64,000 nucleotides of DNA from Paenibacillus sp. YN15 (GTDB lineage Bacteria; Bacillota; Bacilli; Paenibacillales; NBRC-103111): NCBI RefSeq assembly GCF_003285005.1, contig NZ_QMFA01000040.1:1-64000 (forward strand), read 5' to 3'. Position 1 is the first letter of the stretch. Each line of letters starts with the position of its first letter. Shown here in pieces: positions 53,887 through 63,264 of the stretch. The notes under the pieces are model-generated. The model had not been told where the DNA came from. It ran no database searches and saw nothing but the letters and a program-made list of their open reading frames with translations. The translations under genes and the position numbers were made by a program.

Positions 53887-54849
53887 GGTTGAATCTCCCT
53901 CTCCACGATAATGATAATGATTATCAAATTCATTATCACTATAGCGTGGCGCATTGGCTGCGGCAATGGATAATAGCGACGCGGCCAATGGATAATGCGG
54001 ACGTTCGCCGCCGCGCGCCGGGCGGTACAGCTCGCGGTAGCGGCCGGGAGACAGGCCCTCATGTTTTTTGAACAGCCGGCTGAAGTAGTAGCTGTCCGCA
54101 TAACCCACACTTTCGGCGATTTCCTTTAGCTGCGCCTGCGTACCGGCAAGCAATTGCTTCGCTTTGCGCAGCCGGATGCCGATCAAATAATCGATGGGGG
54201 AAAGCCCCTGTTTATCGCGGAATTTGCGCAGCAGCTGGCGCGGGCTGCAATGGAGCAGCTCCCCCAGCAGCTCCAGACTGATCGGTTCGCGGTAATGCTC
54301 CTCCATATAGCGGATGCTTTGGGATACGGGATCGGGGCGAATGGCTGCAAGCTGCTGACGGCCGAGCTGGCCCATAATCTCGTGGACGAATTGTATAAAC
54401 AGCGATTGCGCCATAAGCTTGTCCAGATCCCCGGCGGCCTGCCAGCGCTCCAGCATCCGCTGCGCCTTGTCCAGCAGATAGAGGGGCTGCGAAGCCTGCA
54501 GCACATATTGCGATTGAAAGGGATTGCTGCGCGTCAGCAGGTCCGACAGATCGCGGCGGGCGGGTACGGGAAGCGACGCTTTGTACAGAATAAGATAGTA
54601 GGATAGCGCTTCCTCCGGCCTGACAGCCAGATGCGCTCCCTTCCCGCCATGCACCACCGAATAAGGTCCCGCCATCCAGGATTTTCCGTCCATGCGGATA
54701 TCCGCCGAACCCTCCGTGACATACAGATACGCACTTGAAGGCAACAGCAAGGCGGGAACGGTCTTTCCCGGCTGCAGGTTTTGCCGCCGGATATCCATGA
54801 TCCGCACATGTGCGGAATTCCACAATTTGATATATGCAGCTGTATCCAT
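52876..54849 (-). CDS. AraC-family regulator in one frame with a siderophore-binding protein
   Basis: An uninterrupted 657-codon frame. Residues 1-150 are an AraC-type sensor domain, 180-282 the double helix-turn-helix (LELLGELLHCSPRQLLRKF and IAESVGYADSYYFSRLFKKH). Residues 283-321 read through a promoter, a Fur box and a ribosome binding site. Residues 322-657 are a complete lipoprotein precursor (own entry). Either the araC stop codon has been lost or the fusion is real and would tether the regulator to the membrane. Btr of B. subtilis also joins AraC and siderophore-binding domains, but in cytosolic form. The ATG at 54849 has GGAGG 15 bases upstream, rather far. Confidence 0.75.
   Translation of the reverse strand: MDTAAYIKLWNSAHVRIMDIRRQNLQPGKTVPALLLPSSAYLYVTEGSADIRMDGKSWMAGPYSVVHGGKGAHLAVRPEEALSYYLILYKASLPVPARRDLSDLLTRSNPFQSQYVLQASQPLYLLDKAQRMLERWQAAGDLDKLMAQSLFIQFVHEIMGQLGRQQLAAIRPDPVSQSIRYMEEHYREPISLELLGELLHCSPRQLLRKFRDKQGLSPIDYLIGIRLRKAKQLLAGTQAQLKEIAESVGYADSYYFSRLFKKHEGLSPGRYRELYRPARGGERPHYPLAASLLSIAAANAPRYSDNEFDNHYHYRGEGDSTMNYRSRRALAALVICLSLLLGACGSAAPAGSPADASASPAAAAAQTAQAGTNAADVSRTIKHAMGETTLKGAPERIVILTNEGTEALLALGVKPVGAVQSWYQKPWYKHIEGDMRDVTVVGDELQPNIELIASLKPDLIIGNKVRQEKIYEQLKQIAPTVFSEDLAGDWKINFTLYSEALNLEEQGKKMMEAFDQRVKEAKAKLAGKLDTKVSVVRFSPTQVRIYQKQTFSGVLLEQLGFARPAAQDKDNFIEVMSKETIPDMDGDVMFYFATDTTGDNKVSKVVEEWMNDPLFKNLNVSKNNKVVQVDEAVWNTAGGYEAANLLLDEIVAYFEKH
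53907..53925 (-). promoter_or_regulatory. Fur box controlling the siderophore uptake operon
   Basis: GATAATGATAATGATTATC matches the 19-bp Fur consensus at 18 positions. It lies just downstream of the predicted -10, so Fur with iron should block transcription. Confidence 0.92.
53938..53966 (-). promoter_or_regulatory. Internal sigma-A promoter for the binding-protein gene
   Basis: On the minus strand TTGCCG (53966-53961), 17-bp spacer, TATAGT (53943-53938). It lies inside the AraC reading frame. Confidence 0.65.
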
Positions 54850-54903
54850 CGTTCTTTAGCCGCGCCTCCTTTTCCCTCCGATCTGTCCTCATGCTCTATT
54901 TGA

Positions 54904-54932
54904 ATTTTATTGATAACCATTCTCAATGTCAA
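54904..54932 (-). promoter_or_regulatory. araC promoter with Fur box in the spacer
   Basis: On the minus strand TTGACA (54932-54927), 17-bp spacer, TAAAAT (54909-54904). The spacer holds TGAGAATGGTTATCA (54925-54911), close to the 7-1-7 Fur consensus TGATAAT-N-ATTATCA. Confidence 0.7.
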
Positions 54933-55015
54933 TGATAACGCAGCATATGCCGCATCGCCATCATACAGGGAAAACCAGGAAAGTCAAAACATGTGTTCTC
55001 ATGACGGTGATATGA

Positions 55016-55021
55016 TATAAT
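55016..55021 (+). promoter_or_regulatory. Probable -10 of the addB promoter
   Basis: Perfect TATAAT. The -35 region (GTGTTC at 54993) is poor. It overlaps the ATG at 55020, which is therefore not the translation start. Confidence 0.5.
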
Positions 55022-55085
55022 GGAACAGACTCAAATAAGCAACGGCGCAGGAGAACTGCGATGCGGTAAAGGAGCGTTTACGCAA

Positions 55086-58000
55086 ATGGGCATGCGGTTT
55101 GTGATTGGCAGGGCGGGCAGCGGAAAAAGCACACTTTGTCTGGAAGAGATCAAAAGCAGGCTGCAGGAGAGCCCGGACGGGCATCCCCTGGTGCTGCTGG
55201 CGCCGGAGCAGGCTACCTTCCAGGCGGAGCTGGCTTTGGTGTCAGCGCCTGGGGTGAAGGGGCTGATCCGGGCGCAGGTTCTAAGCTTCCGCCGCCTGGG
55301 GTGGCGGGTGATGCAGGAAACGGGCGGAACCGCCGGCACCCCTATTGATGATCTGGGCAAGAAAATGCTGCTGCACAAGCTTTTACATAAATATAATCAG
55401 GAATTGCGGCTGTTTCGCCAGGCCTACGACAAAACGGGCTTTGTGGACCAACTGCACAGTCTTGTGGGGGAGTGGAAGCGCCATAATCTGACGCCGGATG
55501 ATCTGGAGGGTTATTACCGCCAAATTGGCCAAAATCTGCCGGACTCGGCGGCGGCGTTGGATAACAAGCTCCATGACCTGATTCTGGTTTACAGGCGCTA
55601 CGAAGAGGAGCTGGAGCGGGAATATCTGGACGGAGATTCGTTTCTGACCCGGTTGGCCCAGCGCGCCGGGGAATGCGGCTGGCTGGCGGACGCCGAGGTG
55701 TGGATCGACGGCTTCAACAGCTTTACCCCCCAGGAGCGGACGGCGGTGGCGGTGCTGGCGCAGCATTGCCGGAGCGTGACGCTGACCTTGACCCTGAACC
55801 GTCCGTATGCGGCAGGCGAGCATCCCGGCGAGCTGGATCTGTTCCATCCCGCCGCCAATGCCATGCGCAAGCTGCAGGAAGCGCTGGCGGAGCGGGGGCT
55901 GCCAAGAGCGGATGTGCAGGTGCTGGACAAAGGCGCGCCGCCCCGGTTTGCCGGGAGTCCCATGCTGGCCCATCTGGAGCGGCAGTATGAGCACAGGCTT
56001 TCCTCCGCCCGGCGGGTTTATGGCGCTGCCCCTTCCGAGGCTCCGCAGATTGCCGTCCGCGGAGCGGTAAACCGCCGGGCCGAGGTGGAGGCGGCAGCCA
56101 GGCAGATGATCGCGCTGGTGCGGGACAAGGGCTGCCGCTGGCAGGACATGGCCATCCGGCTGCGCAGCCTGGAGGCGTATGCGGACCTGCTGGAGACGGT
56201 ATTTTCCGAATGCGGGATTCCGTATTTTATGGACCACAAGCGCCAGGTGCTGCATCACCCGCTGGCGGAGCTGATCCGCTCCGCATTGGAGGCGGTGGGC
56301 GGTTATTGGCCGTATGAAGCGGTGTTCCGCTGCATCAAAACCGGTTTTTTCCTGCCCTTTCCGGAGGAGGACGACGCTCCCCGCCAGGAGGATTGGGATG
56401 CCTTTGAAAATTATGTGCTGATGTACGGCATACACGGCAGGCGTTTTCTCGATGAGCGGAGCTGGAGGCTCCGGAAGCTTGCGCCACTGGAGGATACGGT
56501 GCCCGAAGCGGCTGACGAGGCCGGCGCAGAAAAAGCGGAGGAGGAAACGGGACAAGCGGAGAACGAAGCCGACCCGATGATTGCGGCATGTGCCCGTCGG
56601 GCTATCGAACCCCTGGAACGGCTGCAAAAGCGGCTGGCCCAGGCCGAAGGAGCGCCGGAAATGGCGGAGGCGCTGTTCCTGCTCCTGGAGGAGCTGCGTG
56701 TGCCGGAGCGCCTGGAGCTGTGGATGCAAGAGGCGGTAGCCGAGGGCCGTCCGGAGAAGGCCAGAGAGCATTCGCAAATTTGGGAGCTGTGTTTGGATGT
56801 GCTGGACCAGCTGGCCGAGCTGCTGGATGAGGAGCCCATGAAGCCGGAGCTGTTCGCCCGCCTGATGGAGACGGGGCTGGACAGCCTGCGTATGGGGCTG
56901 GTTCCGCCGGCGGTGGACCAGGTGCTGGTAGGCACCATCGACCGGACCCGCTCCGCCCAGGTGAAGGCGGTGTTTGTGCTGGGGGCCAATGACGGCGTGC
57001 TTCCCCAGAAAATCAACGACGACGGCATCATTGCCGAGAATGAGCGGGAATTTTTGCTGGACCAGGGCGTGCCTATGGCTGACAGCGGCCGCAGGCGTCT
57101 TTTGGACGAGCAGTATCTCATTTATACAGTTCTCTGCGCTCCTACGGACCTGCTCTACGTGAGCTATGCCCTGGCCGACGAGGAAGGCAAAACGCTGCTT
57201 CCCTCTGAGGTGGTGAAGCAGATCGGCTGGCTGTTGCCGACAGTCAAACCAACCTTTGCGGAAGCGCGGCCCCATGCGGCTATGCCCGATGCCGACCAAC
57301 TGGAGTTTGTGGCCTCGCCAGGCAGAACGGTGGCGGATACGGTGGCCCAACTGCGGGAAGCCAAGCAGGGGAAGAGCGTTTCCCCGGTATGGATTTTGGT
57401 ATACAATTGGCTGCTGGGAAAAGCGGAATGGAGGAACCGGCTGGCGGCTTCCTCCCGCTCGCTGTTTTACTTCAACCGGGAGGAGCCCCTGTCTGCCGGT
57501 ACGTCTCTGCTCTTGTTCGGCGACAACCTCCGGGCCAGCGTTTCCCGGATGGAACGGTTTGCCGCCTGTCCCTTTTCCCACTTTGCCGCTTACGGGCTGA
57601 GACTGCGGGAGCGCAGGATTTACCGGCTGGAGGCGCCCGACATCGGGCAGCTGTACCATGCGGCCTTAAGCGGCTTTGCCAGGCAGCTTTCTGCGGAACA
57701 ACTGGACTGGGGCATGCTGACCGAGGAGGAGATTATTCTTCGGATCAACGGGCTGGTGGATTTGCTGTCCCCGAGACTGCAGAACGAGATTTTGTCCAGC
57801 ACCTCCCGCTACAAATATATGGCTCACCGCTTGAAGGGCATTCTGTCCAAAACCTCGGCGGCCTTGGCCGAACATGCCCGCAGAGGGGCGTTTGTGCCGG
57901 TAGGGCTGGAGGTGGGGTTTGGCCCCGGGGAGGAGCTGCCTGCTTTGGTGCTGCCCCTCCCGAACGGCCATGCCATGGAGTTGGTCGGGCGCATCGACCG

Positions 58001-58709
58001 GGTGGACCGGGCTTACAACGACAAAGGGATGCTGCTGCGGATCATGGACTACAAATCAAGCCCTACCATGCTTCGCCTGCCTGAGGTCTACCACGGGCTG
58101 TCCCTGCAGATGCTGACCTATCTGGACGTGGTGCTGACCCATGCTCCTTTATGGCTGGGCGAGCCTGCCCATCCGGCGGGTGTGCTGTATTTCCATGTGC
58201 ATAATCCGCTCCTGGCCTGCCGGAACAAGCCTAATCAGGAAGAAGCCCGGGCGGCGGCGCGCAAGCAGTACAAAACCAGGGGCCTGGTGACGGCCGATGC
58301 GGAAACTGTATTTTTGATGGACAAAAGCTTGCAGGAAAAGGGCGGGTACTCCGATCTGATTCCCGTTGCCATGAAGACCGACGGCACCTTCTACAAAAGC
58401 GCCTCGGTAGCCACGGAAGCGGGCTGGCAGAAGCTGCGCACCCATGTGCGCGGAGCCGTCCGGCAGATCGGCACGGATATTCTCGGGGGAAGAGTGGAAG
58501 CGGAGCCCTACCGGTTGGGCAAAAAAACCGCCTGCGCCTTCTGCCCCTACCGCCCGGTGTGCAGCTTTGACCCGACGCTTGCGGGCAATAAGGAACGGAC
58601 CATGCGCCAATACGGCAAAAACGATATATGGCTGGCTCTGGAGGAAACGGCGCCGGAGGAGCAGGAGAGCGGAAGAGGAGGGATAAGCCATGACGGATTC
58701 GGCAGATAG
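55086..58709 (+). CDS. addB: ATP-dependent nuclease subunit B
   Basis: A 1207-residue subunit of AddAB, which resects double-strand breaks and recognises Chi. Walker A GRAGSGKST at residues 7-15; inactivated helicase-like body; C-terminal nuclease with IMDYKSSPTMLRLP near residue 986. Four Cys for the iron-sulfur cluster: FAACPFSHF near 828 and CAFCPYRPVC near 1150. AAAGGAG (55068-55074) supports the ATG at 55086 (55092 also possible); the frame upstream to 55020 runs into the promoter. It overlaps addA by 20 bases. Confidence 0.95.
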   Translation: MGMRFVIGRAGSGKSTLCLEEIKSRLQESPDGHPLVLLAPEQATFQAELALVSAPGVKGLIRAQVLSFRRLGWRVMQETGGTAGTPIDDLGKKMLLHKLLHKYNQELRLFRQAYDKTGFVDQLHSLVGEWKRHNLTPDDLEGYYRQIGQNLPDSAAALDNKLHDLILVYRRYEEELEREYLDGDSFLTRLAQRAGECGWLADAEVWIDGFNSFTPQERTAVAVLAQHCRSVTLTLTLNRPYAAGEHPGELDLFHPAANAMRKLQEALAERGLPRADVQVLDKGAPPRFAGSPMLAHLERQYEHRLSSARRVYGAAPSEAPQIAVRGAVNRRAEVEAAARQMIALVRDKGCRWQDMAIRLRSLEAYADLLETVFSECGIPYFMDHKRQVLHHPLAELIRSALEAVGGYWPYEAVFRCIKTGFFLPFPEEDDAPRQEDWDAFENYVLMYGIHGRRFLDERSWRLRKLAPLEDTVPEAADEAGAEKAEEETGQAENEADPMIAACARRAIEPLERLQKRLAQAEGAPEMAEALFLLLEELRVPERLELWMQEAVAEGRPEKAREHSQIWELCLDVLDQLAELLDEEPMKPELFARLMETGLDSLRMGLVPPAVDQVLVGTIDRTRSAQVKAVFVLGANDGVLPQKINDDGIIAENEREFLLDQGVPMADSGRRRLLDEQYLIYTVLCAPTDLLYVSYALADEEGKTLLPSEVVKQIGWLLPTVKPTFAEARPHAAMPDADQLEFVASPGRTVADTVAQLREAKQGKSVSPVWILVYNWLLGKAEWRNRLAASSRSLFYFNREEPLSAGTSLLLFGDNLRASVSRMERFAACPFSHFAAYGLRLRERRIYRLEAPDIGQLYHAALSGFARQLSAEQLDWGMLTEEEIILRINGLVDLLSPRLQNEILSSTSRYKYMAHRLKGILSKTSAALAEHARRGAFVPVGLEVGFGPGEELPALVLPLPNGHAMELVGRIDRVDRAYNDKGMLLRIMDYKSSPTMLRLPEVYHGLSLQMLTYLDVVLTHAPLWLGEPAHPAGVLYFHVHNPLLACRNKPNQEEARAAARKQYKTRGLVTADAETVFLMDKSLQEKGGYSDLIPVAMKTDGTFYKSASVATEAGWQKLRTHVRGAVRQIGTDILGGRVEAEPYRLGKKTACAFCPYRPVCSFDPTLAGNKERTMRQYGKNDIWLALEETAPEEQESGRGGISHDGFGR

Positions 58710-61700
58710 GGAGGTTCCCGCGGGAAATGGCTTTCTGGAGGCTTCCGCCGGATTTCCCGAGAAGCCTCCCGGAAGCAAATGGACGGACAGCCAGTGGCGG
58801 GCGGTGGCCCGACGGGGGCGGAACCTGCTGGTAGCGGCGGCGGCCGGCTCCGGCAAAACGGCAGTGCTGGTGGAGCGGATTATCCGCCGGGTGTCCGATG
58901 AGGAGGACCCGGTGGATGTGGACCGGCTTTTGGTGGCGACCTTCACCAAGGCGGCTGCGGCGGAAATGCGGCAGCGGATTGGCGAGGCGCTGGAGAAGGC
59001 CCTTTACGGCCTGCCGGATTCGGCCCATCTGAAGCGGCAGCTTTCCCTGCTGAACAGAGCCTCCATCACCACGCTGCATTCCTTTTGCATGGAGGTGATC
59101 CGGCGCTATTTTCATACCATCGGCCTGGACCCGGGGTTCCGGGTGGCGGATGATACGGAAGCGGCCCTGATCCGTCAGGAGGAGCTGGAGGCGCTTCTGG
59201 AGGAGCGCTACGGCGAAGCGCCCGAGGGGCATCCCTTCTGGACGCTGGCGGATTGGTACGGGGGAGACCGCAGCGACGCGGCTCTGTTGGCGCTGGTGGA
59301 GCGGCTGTACGAGGCCTCCCGGAGCCATCCCTTTCCGGACCGGTGGCTTGCGGCCATGGCGGGCATGTTCCAGGTGAAGGCCGGGGAGGGCGGCGCCGAC
59401 GGAGTGCAGGAGGCGCTGGACGCTCACCCCTGGTTTGTCTCGCTTCTAAAGGATGTGTCCCTGGAGCTGGACGGGGCGGCTGCATTGCTGGGTGAGGCTC
59501 TGGCGCTTTGCGGGATGCCTGGAGGACCGGCGCCTTATGCGGCCAACCTGGAGGAGGAGCTGCGTTCGGTGTCGGCTGCGGCCGCCGCCGGGCAGCAGGG
59601 CTGGACGGCGTTGTACGAAGCCTTCGGAGCGGTGGCCTTCGGGCGGCTGAAGCCTGTTAAGGGCGACAGTCTGGACAAGGAGCTCCAGGAGCGGGTCAAG
59701 GACCTGCGCGGCGAAGCCAAGGAAAAGCTCCAGAAGCTGCGGGAGGAGCTGTTTGTGCGCACGCCGGAGGAGTATCTGGCCGAGCTTGGGCGGCTGGCTC
59801 CCGTGGTGGACGAGCTGTGCCGCTTGACGGCGGAGTTTGCGGAGCGCTACGGGGCAGCCAAACGGGACAAGGGACTGCTGGATTTTGCCGATTTGGAGCA
59901 TATGTGCCTGGCTATTCTGGGCAAACCGGCCGGTGAGGACGGGGCGGAGCTTGCGCCCACGGCTGCGGCCTTGGCTTACCGGGAGCAGTTTGTGGAAGTG
60001 ATGCTGGACGAGTACCAGGACACCAATCTGGTGCAGGAAACCATTGTTGGACTGATCTCCCGGCCGCTGCCTGGCAACCGGTTTATGGTAGGGGACGTGA
60101 AGCAGAGCATCTACCGCTTCCGGCTGGCGGAGCCCGGCCTGTTCCTGGCCAAGTACAGGAAGTACCTGCCGGGAGGCGGCGCTTCCGCACCGGGGGAGCG
60201 GATTGATCTGGCCCGGAATTTCCGCAGCCGCCGCCAGGTGGTGGATGCGGTGAATGTGCTGTTCCGGCGGGTGATGCGCATGGCTGTGGCGGAGATGGAT
60301 TATGGCCGGGATGCGGAGCTGGTGTACGGCGCCGGTTTTCCGGAGCATGACGGGGCTGCGGACGCTGCTGCCGCCGGGCCGGATTATGCTGCGGAGCTGG
60401 TTCTGCTGGACAAATCGGATGCTTCGCCGGAGGGAGCCGGGGGAAGCGGCGAGACGGATACGGCTGCGGACGGGGAGGAAGACTTTTCCGGCCTGCCGGG
60501 CGGGGGAGATGGAGCAAACGGCAAAAACCCTTGGGAAACCGAGCGGGAGGAGCTGGAAACGGCCCAGTTGGAGGCGCGCTATATCGGCAGCCGCATCCGG
60601 GCGCTGACGGGAATGGACGGCGGAGCGCCGTTTCCTGTGGCGGAGCGGGATGGCAGCCGCAGGCCCGCCCGCTTCCGGGATGTGGTGATTTTGCTGCGGG
60701 CCACCCGGGGCTGGGCTCCGGTGTTTATGGAGGAGCTGGCCCTGATGGGGATTCCCGCTTATGCGGACATCGATACGGGCTATTTTACCGCCACGGAAGT
60801 GGAAACCATGCTGTCTCTGCTGAAGGTTATCGACAATCCCAGGCAGGATATTCCTCTGGCAGCCGTGCTTCGTTCGCCTTTGGTGGGGCTGTCGGCGGAT
60901 GAGCTGGCGCAAATCCGGCTGGCGGACCGGCAAGGGGATTATTACGGAGCGTTGGAGGCGTGGTACAGACAGGCTGAGGAGGAGCTGCAGTCTGAGGACG
61001 GGCTGCGGGATGAAGCAGATGGGAATCCTGCGGTTTCTCCCATTCTGCTCCCGTACGGCGTATCCGCAGGCGGGGCGGCGTGCCGCGAAACGGCTGCTTC
61101 CGCCGCGGAGCGTCAGAATACGTTGGGGCTGCAGGGCAAGCTGAAGCAGTTCCGGGAGCGCTTGGCCGTCTGGCGCCGGGATGCGGTGCAGGGGGATTTG
61201 TCCGCCCTGATTGCGGATATTTACCGGGTGACCGGCTATTTCGATTATGTGGGCGGACTGCCCGGGGGCACCCAGCGCCAGGCCAATCTCCGGGCCCTGT
61301 ATGACCGGGCAAGGCAGTATGAGCGGACCTCCTTCCGCGGCCTGTTTCGTTTCCTGCGTTTTGTGGAGCGGATGCGGGAGAGCGGCGGCGATCTGGGAAC
61401 TGCCCGGACTCTTGGCGAGCAGGAGGATATTGTCAGGATCATGTCCATCCACAAAAGCAAGGGGCTGGAATTTCCGGTGGTGTTTGTGGGCGGAACGGCC
61501 AAAGGCTTCAATATGATGGACCTGAACGGCTCCTTCCTGATCCATAAGGAGCTGGGTTTTGGTCCCCGCTATAAGGACGAGGAGCTGCAGGCGGTGTATC
61601 CCACCCTGCCTCAACTGGCTATACGCCGCCGTTTGCGGATGGAGACGCTGGCGGAGGAAATGCGGGTGCTGTATGTGGCTCTGACCCGGGCCAAGGAAAA

Positions 61701-62982
61701 GCTGGTGCTGGTGGGTACGGTGCCATCGGCAGCCAAGCGTCTGGAGGCGGCGGGGGGCAAGGCGGGAGCAGGTGAAGGCGCGGAGCCGCAGAGCGGTGGC
61801 GTTGGCGGAGCAGACATGGAGCCGGGAGTGACAGTGGGGCTTCGCAGGGGCGGCGAAACCCGGGCGCAGCCCTGGGACGGTGCTGCCGGAACAGGCGCGG
61901 GCGCGGAGCAGGGATCTGCTTCATGTGCGGGAAACGGTGCGCCGTATGCGGCTGATCTTCCGCCCCTGCCGGATTATTTGCTGGCGTCGGCCCGCTCCTA
62001 TCTGGATTGGGTGCTGCCTGCGGTTCTGGCGGCCGGAGCTGTCCTTGCTCCGTGGCAGGTGCATACGGTCCATGCGGCGACATTAAGCGGCTTGGGCGCA
62101 GCAGCTGCCGAGGCGGCTGACGGGTTTGCCGATAAGCTGATGGAGGCGGTGCGGACGCTGGAGCCTATGCCTGTGCCTGTGCCGGATGGAAGCCTGCGGG
62201 AAGAGGTGAGCCGGCGGTTGGGATGGGTGTATCCCAATCCCGATGCGGGGGCGATTCTTACCAAAACCTCGGTTACCGAGCTGAAGCGGCTGGAGGCGCG
62301 GAGAATCCTGAGCATTACGGAAGCGGAGGAAAGCATACCGGGCTTGGGCCTGTGGCTTCCTCCCCAGGCTGCGGCGGAAATCCGCCGCGGCGGTTATGAA
62401 GCCGGAGGCGGGGAGTCCCTGCTGTACCGGACGCCCCGCTTCCGCAAGTCCCGCAAGCTGTCTGCGGCGGAGACGGGTGTCCTCTATCATACGGCCATGC
62501 AGCATATGCCTCTGGACGGCTCCGGGCCGCCCGCAGACATTGAGGGAACGCTGGACCGTTTGGCGGAAGCGGGCTTTATCAACCCGTCCGACCGGGAGGC
62601 ACTGGATGCGCGGGTAATCGCCGCCTTCTTCGCCACCGATGTGGGCCGCAGGCTGGCCTTGTCCAAGGAGGTCCGGCGGGAGCTGGCCTTTACCCTGGGC
62701 CTGGAGGCGGGGGAGCTTTATCCGGATTGCGCGCCGCAGGCGGCCGGGGAGCTGGTGCTGCTCCAGGGGATTATCGATTGTCTGTTTGCAGACAGCGATG
62801 GGCGGCTGGTGCTGCTGGATTATAAGACGGACCGCACCGCGGGGCGGTCCGACCGGGAGCTGGCGGAGCGGTACAGGGTTCAACTGAAGCTGTATGAGCG
62901 GGCGGTAACGGATATATGGGGCAGAAAACCGGATGAGCTGGCAGTCTATTTCTTCGACGAAGCCAGGTTGATCCGGCTGTAG
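58690..62982 (+). CDS. addA: ATP-dependent helicase/nuclease subunit A
   Basis: A 1430-residue UvrD-type helicase plus nuclease, the motor of AddAB. Walker A AAAGSGKTAVLVERI near residue 54; DEABOX-type motif MLDEYQDTNLVQE near 438; motif VI VALTRAKEKLVLVG near 995; nuclease motif LVLLDYKTDRT near 1374. Longer than B. subtilis AddA (1232); the extra length is in Gly/Ala-rich stretches (about 555-620 and 1010-1085). GAGGAGGG precedes the ATG. Confidence 0.96.
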   Translation: MTDSADREVPAGNGFLEASAGFPEKPPGSKWTDSQWRAVARRGRNLLVAAAAGSGKTAVLVERIIRRVSDEEDPVDVDRLLVATFTKAAAAEMRQRIGEALEKALYGLPDSAHLKRQLSLLNRASITTLHSFCMEVIRRYFHTIGLDPGFRVADDTEAALIRQEELEALLEERYGEAPEGHPFWTLADWYGGDRSDAALLALVERLYEASRSHPFPDRWLAAMAGMFQVKAGEGGADGVQEALDAHPWFVSLLKDVSLELDGAAALLGEALALCGMPGGPAPYAANLEEELRSVSAAAAAGQQGWTALYEAFGAVAFGRLKPVKGDSLDKELQERVKDLRGEAKEKLQKLREELFVRTPEEYLAELGRLAPVVDELCRLTAEFAERYGAAKRDKGLLDFADLEHMCLAILGKPAGEDGAELAPTAAALAYREQFVEVMLDEYQDTNLVQETIVGLISRPLPGNRFMVGDVKQSIYRFRLAEPGLFLAKYRKYLPGGGASAPGERIDLARNFRSRRQVVDAVNVLFRRVMRMAVAEMDYGRDAELVYGAGFPEHDGAADAAAAGPDYAAELVLLDKSDASPEGAGGSGETDTAADGEEDFSGLPGGGDGANGKNPWETEREELETAQLEARYIGSRIRALTGMDGGAPFPVAERDGSRRPARFRDVVILLRATRGWAPVFMEELALMGIPAYADIDTGYFTATEVETMLSLLKVIDNPRQDIPLAAVLRSPLVGLSADELAQIRLADRQGDYYGALEAWYRQAEEELQSEDGLRDEADGNPAVSPILLPYGVSAGGAACRETAASAAERQNTLGLQGKLKQFRERLAVWRRDAVQGDLSALIADIYRVTGYFDYVGGLPGGTQRQANLRALYDRARQYERTSFRGLFRFLRFVERMRESGGDLGTARTLGEQEDIVRIMSIHKSKGLEFPVVFVGGTAKGFNMMDLNGSFLIHKELGFGPRYKDEELQAVYPTLPQLAIRRRLRMETLAEEMRVLYVALTRAKEKLVLVGTVPSAAKRLEAAGGKAGAGEGAEPQSGGVGGADMEPGVTVGLRRGGETRAQPWDGAAGTGAGAEQGSASCAGNGAPYAADLPPLPDYLLASARSYLDWVLPAVLAAGAVLAPWQVHTVHAATLSGLGAAAAEAADGFADKLMEAVRTLEPMPVPVPDGSLREEVSRRLGWVYPNPDAGAILTKTSVTELKRLEARRILSITEAEESIPGLGLWLPPQAAAEIRRGGYEAGGGESLLYRTPRFRKSRKLSAAETGVLYHTAMQHMPLDGSGPPADIEGTLDRLAEAGFINPSDREALDARVIAAFFATDVGRRLALSKEVRRELAFTLGLEAGELYPDCAPQAAGELVLLQGIIDCLFADSDGRLVLLDYKTDRTAGRSDRELAERYRVQLKLYERAVTDIWGRKPDELAVYFFDEARLIRL

Positions 62983-63006
62983 GAGGCGGGTTCTGCGGGC
63001 TCTGCT

Positions 63007-63193
63007 TCTAGCGGCGGGGAGAGCCGCTATTCGGGGTAAAAAGGCCCATCGGAAATTGTAACGGAAGCAGCGGCCGTTATTTCTCTCCATTTAGGCCGGA
63101 AGGCGGCAAAATGGCCCCAATAGCGGCGCTGGTCGCCGTTAGAATTCCGGGAGGGCGGATTTCGCCGAAATAGCGGCTGTGGCTTCCGTTAGC
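63007..63193. repeat. Four-box phased element, CTAACGGC variant, copy 2 (A2)
   Basis: Forward boxes 63007-63032 and 63057-63082, reverse boxes 63118-63143 and 63168-63193. Steps are 50, 61 and 50 bp and the total is 187 bp, exactly as at 21470-21656, although the DNA between the boxes differs. Spacer arms are themselves diverged inverted repeats (14 of 24 bases), and CCATTT/AAATGG forms a central dyad. It fills the 282-base addA-sbcD gap. Confidence 0.85.
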
Positions 63194-63264
63194 CCGCCGG
63201 TCCGCCGGCATGAAGGATACAAAGTTTGCTTGGCCCTGGGGCCAAGCAGGGGGAGGAAGCGAAT

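Noticed and set aside
55020-55085. ATG at 55020 as addB start
   Set aside because: It lies inside a perfect -10 TATAAT; the conserved N-terminus begins at 55086 or 55092 after AAAGGAG.
55383-57659. Long minus-strand frame opposite addB
   Set aside because: GC-rich shadow of addB.
59446-61614. Long minus-strand frame opposite addA
   Set aside because: GC-rich shadow of addA.
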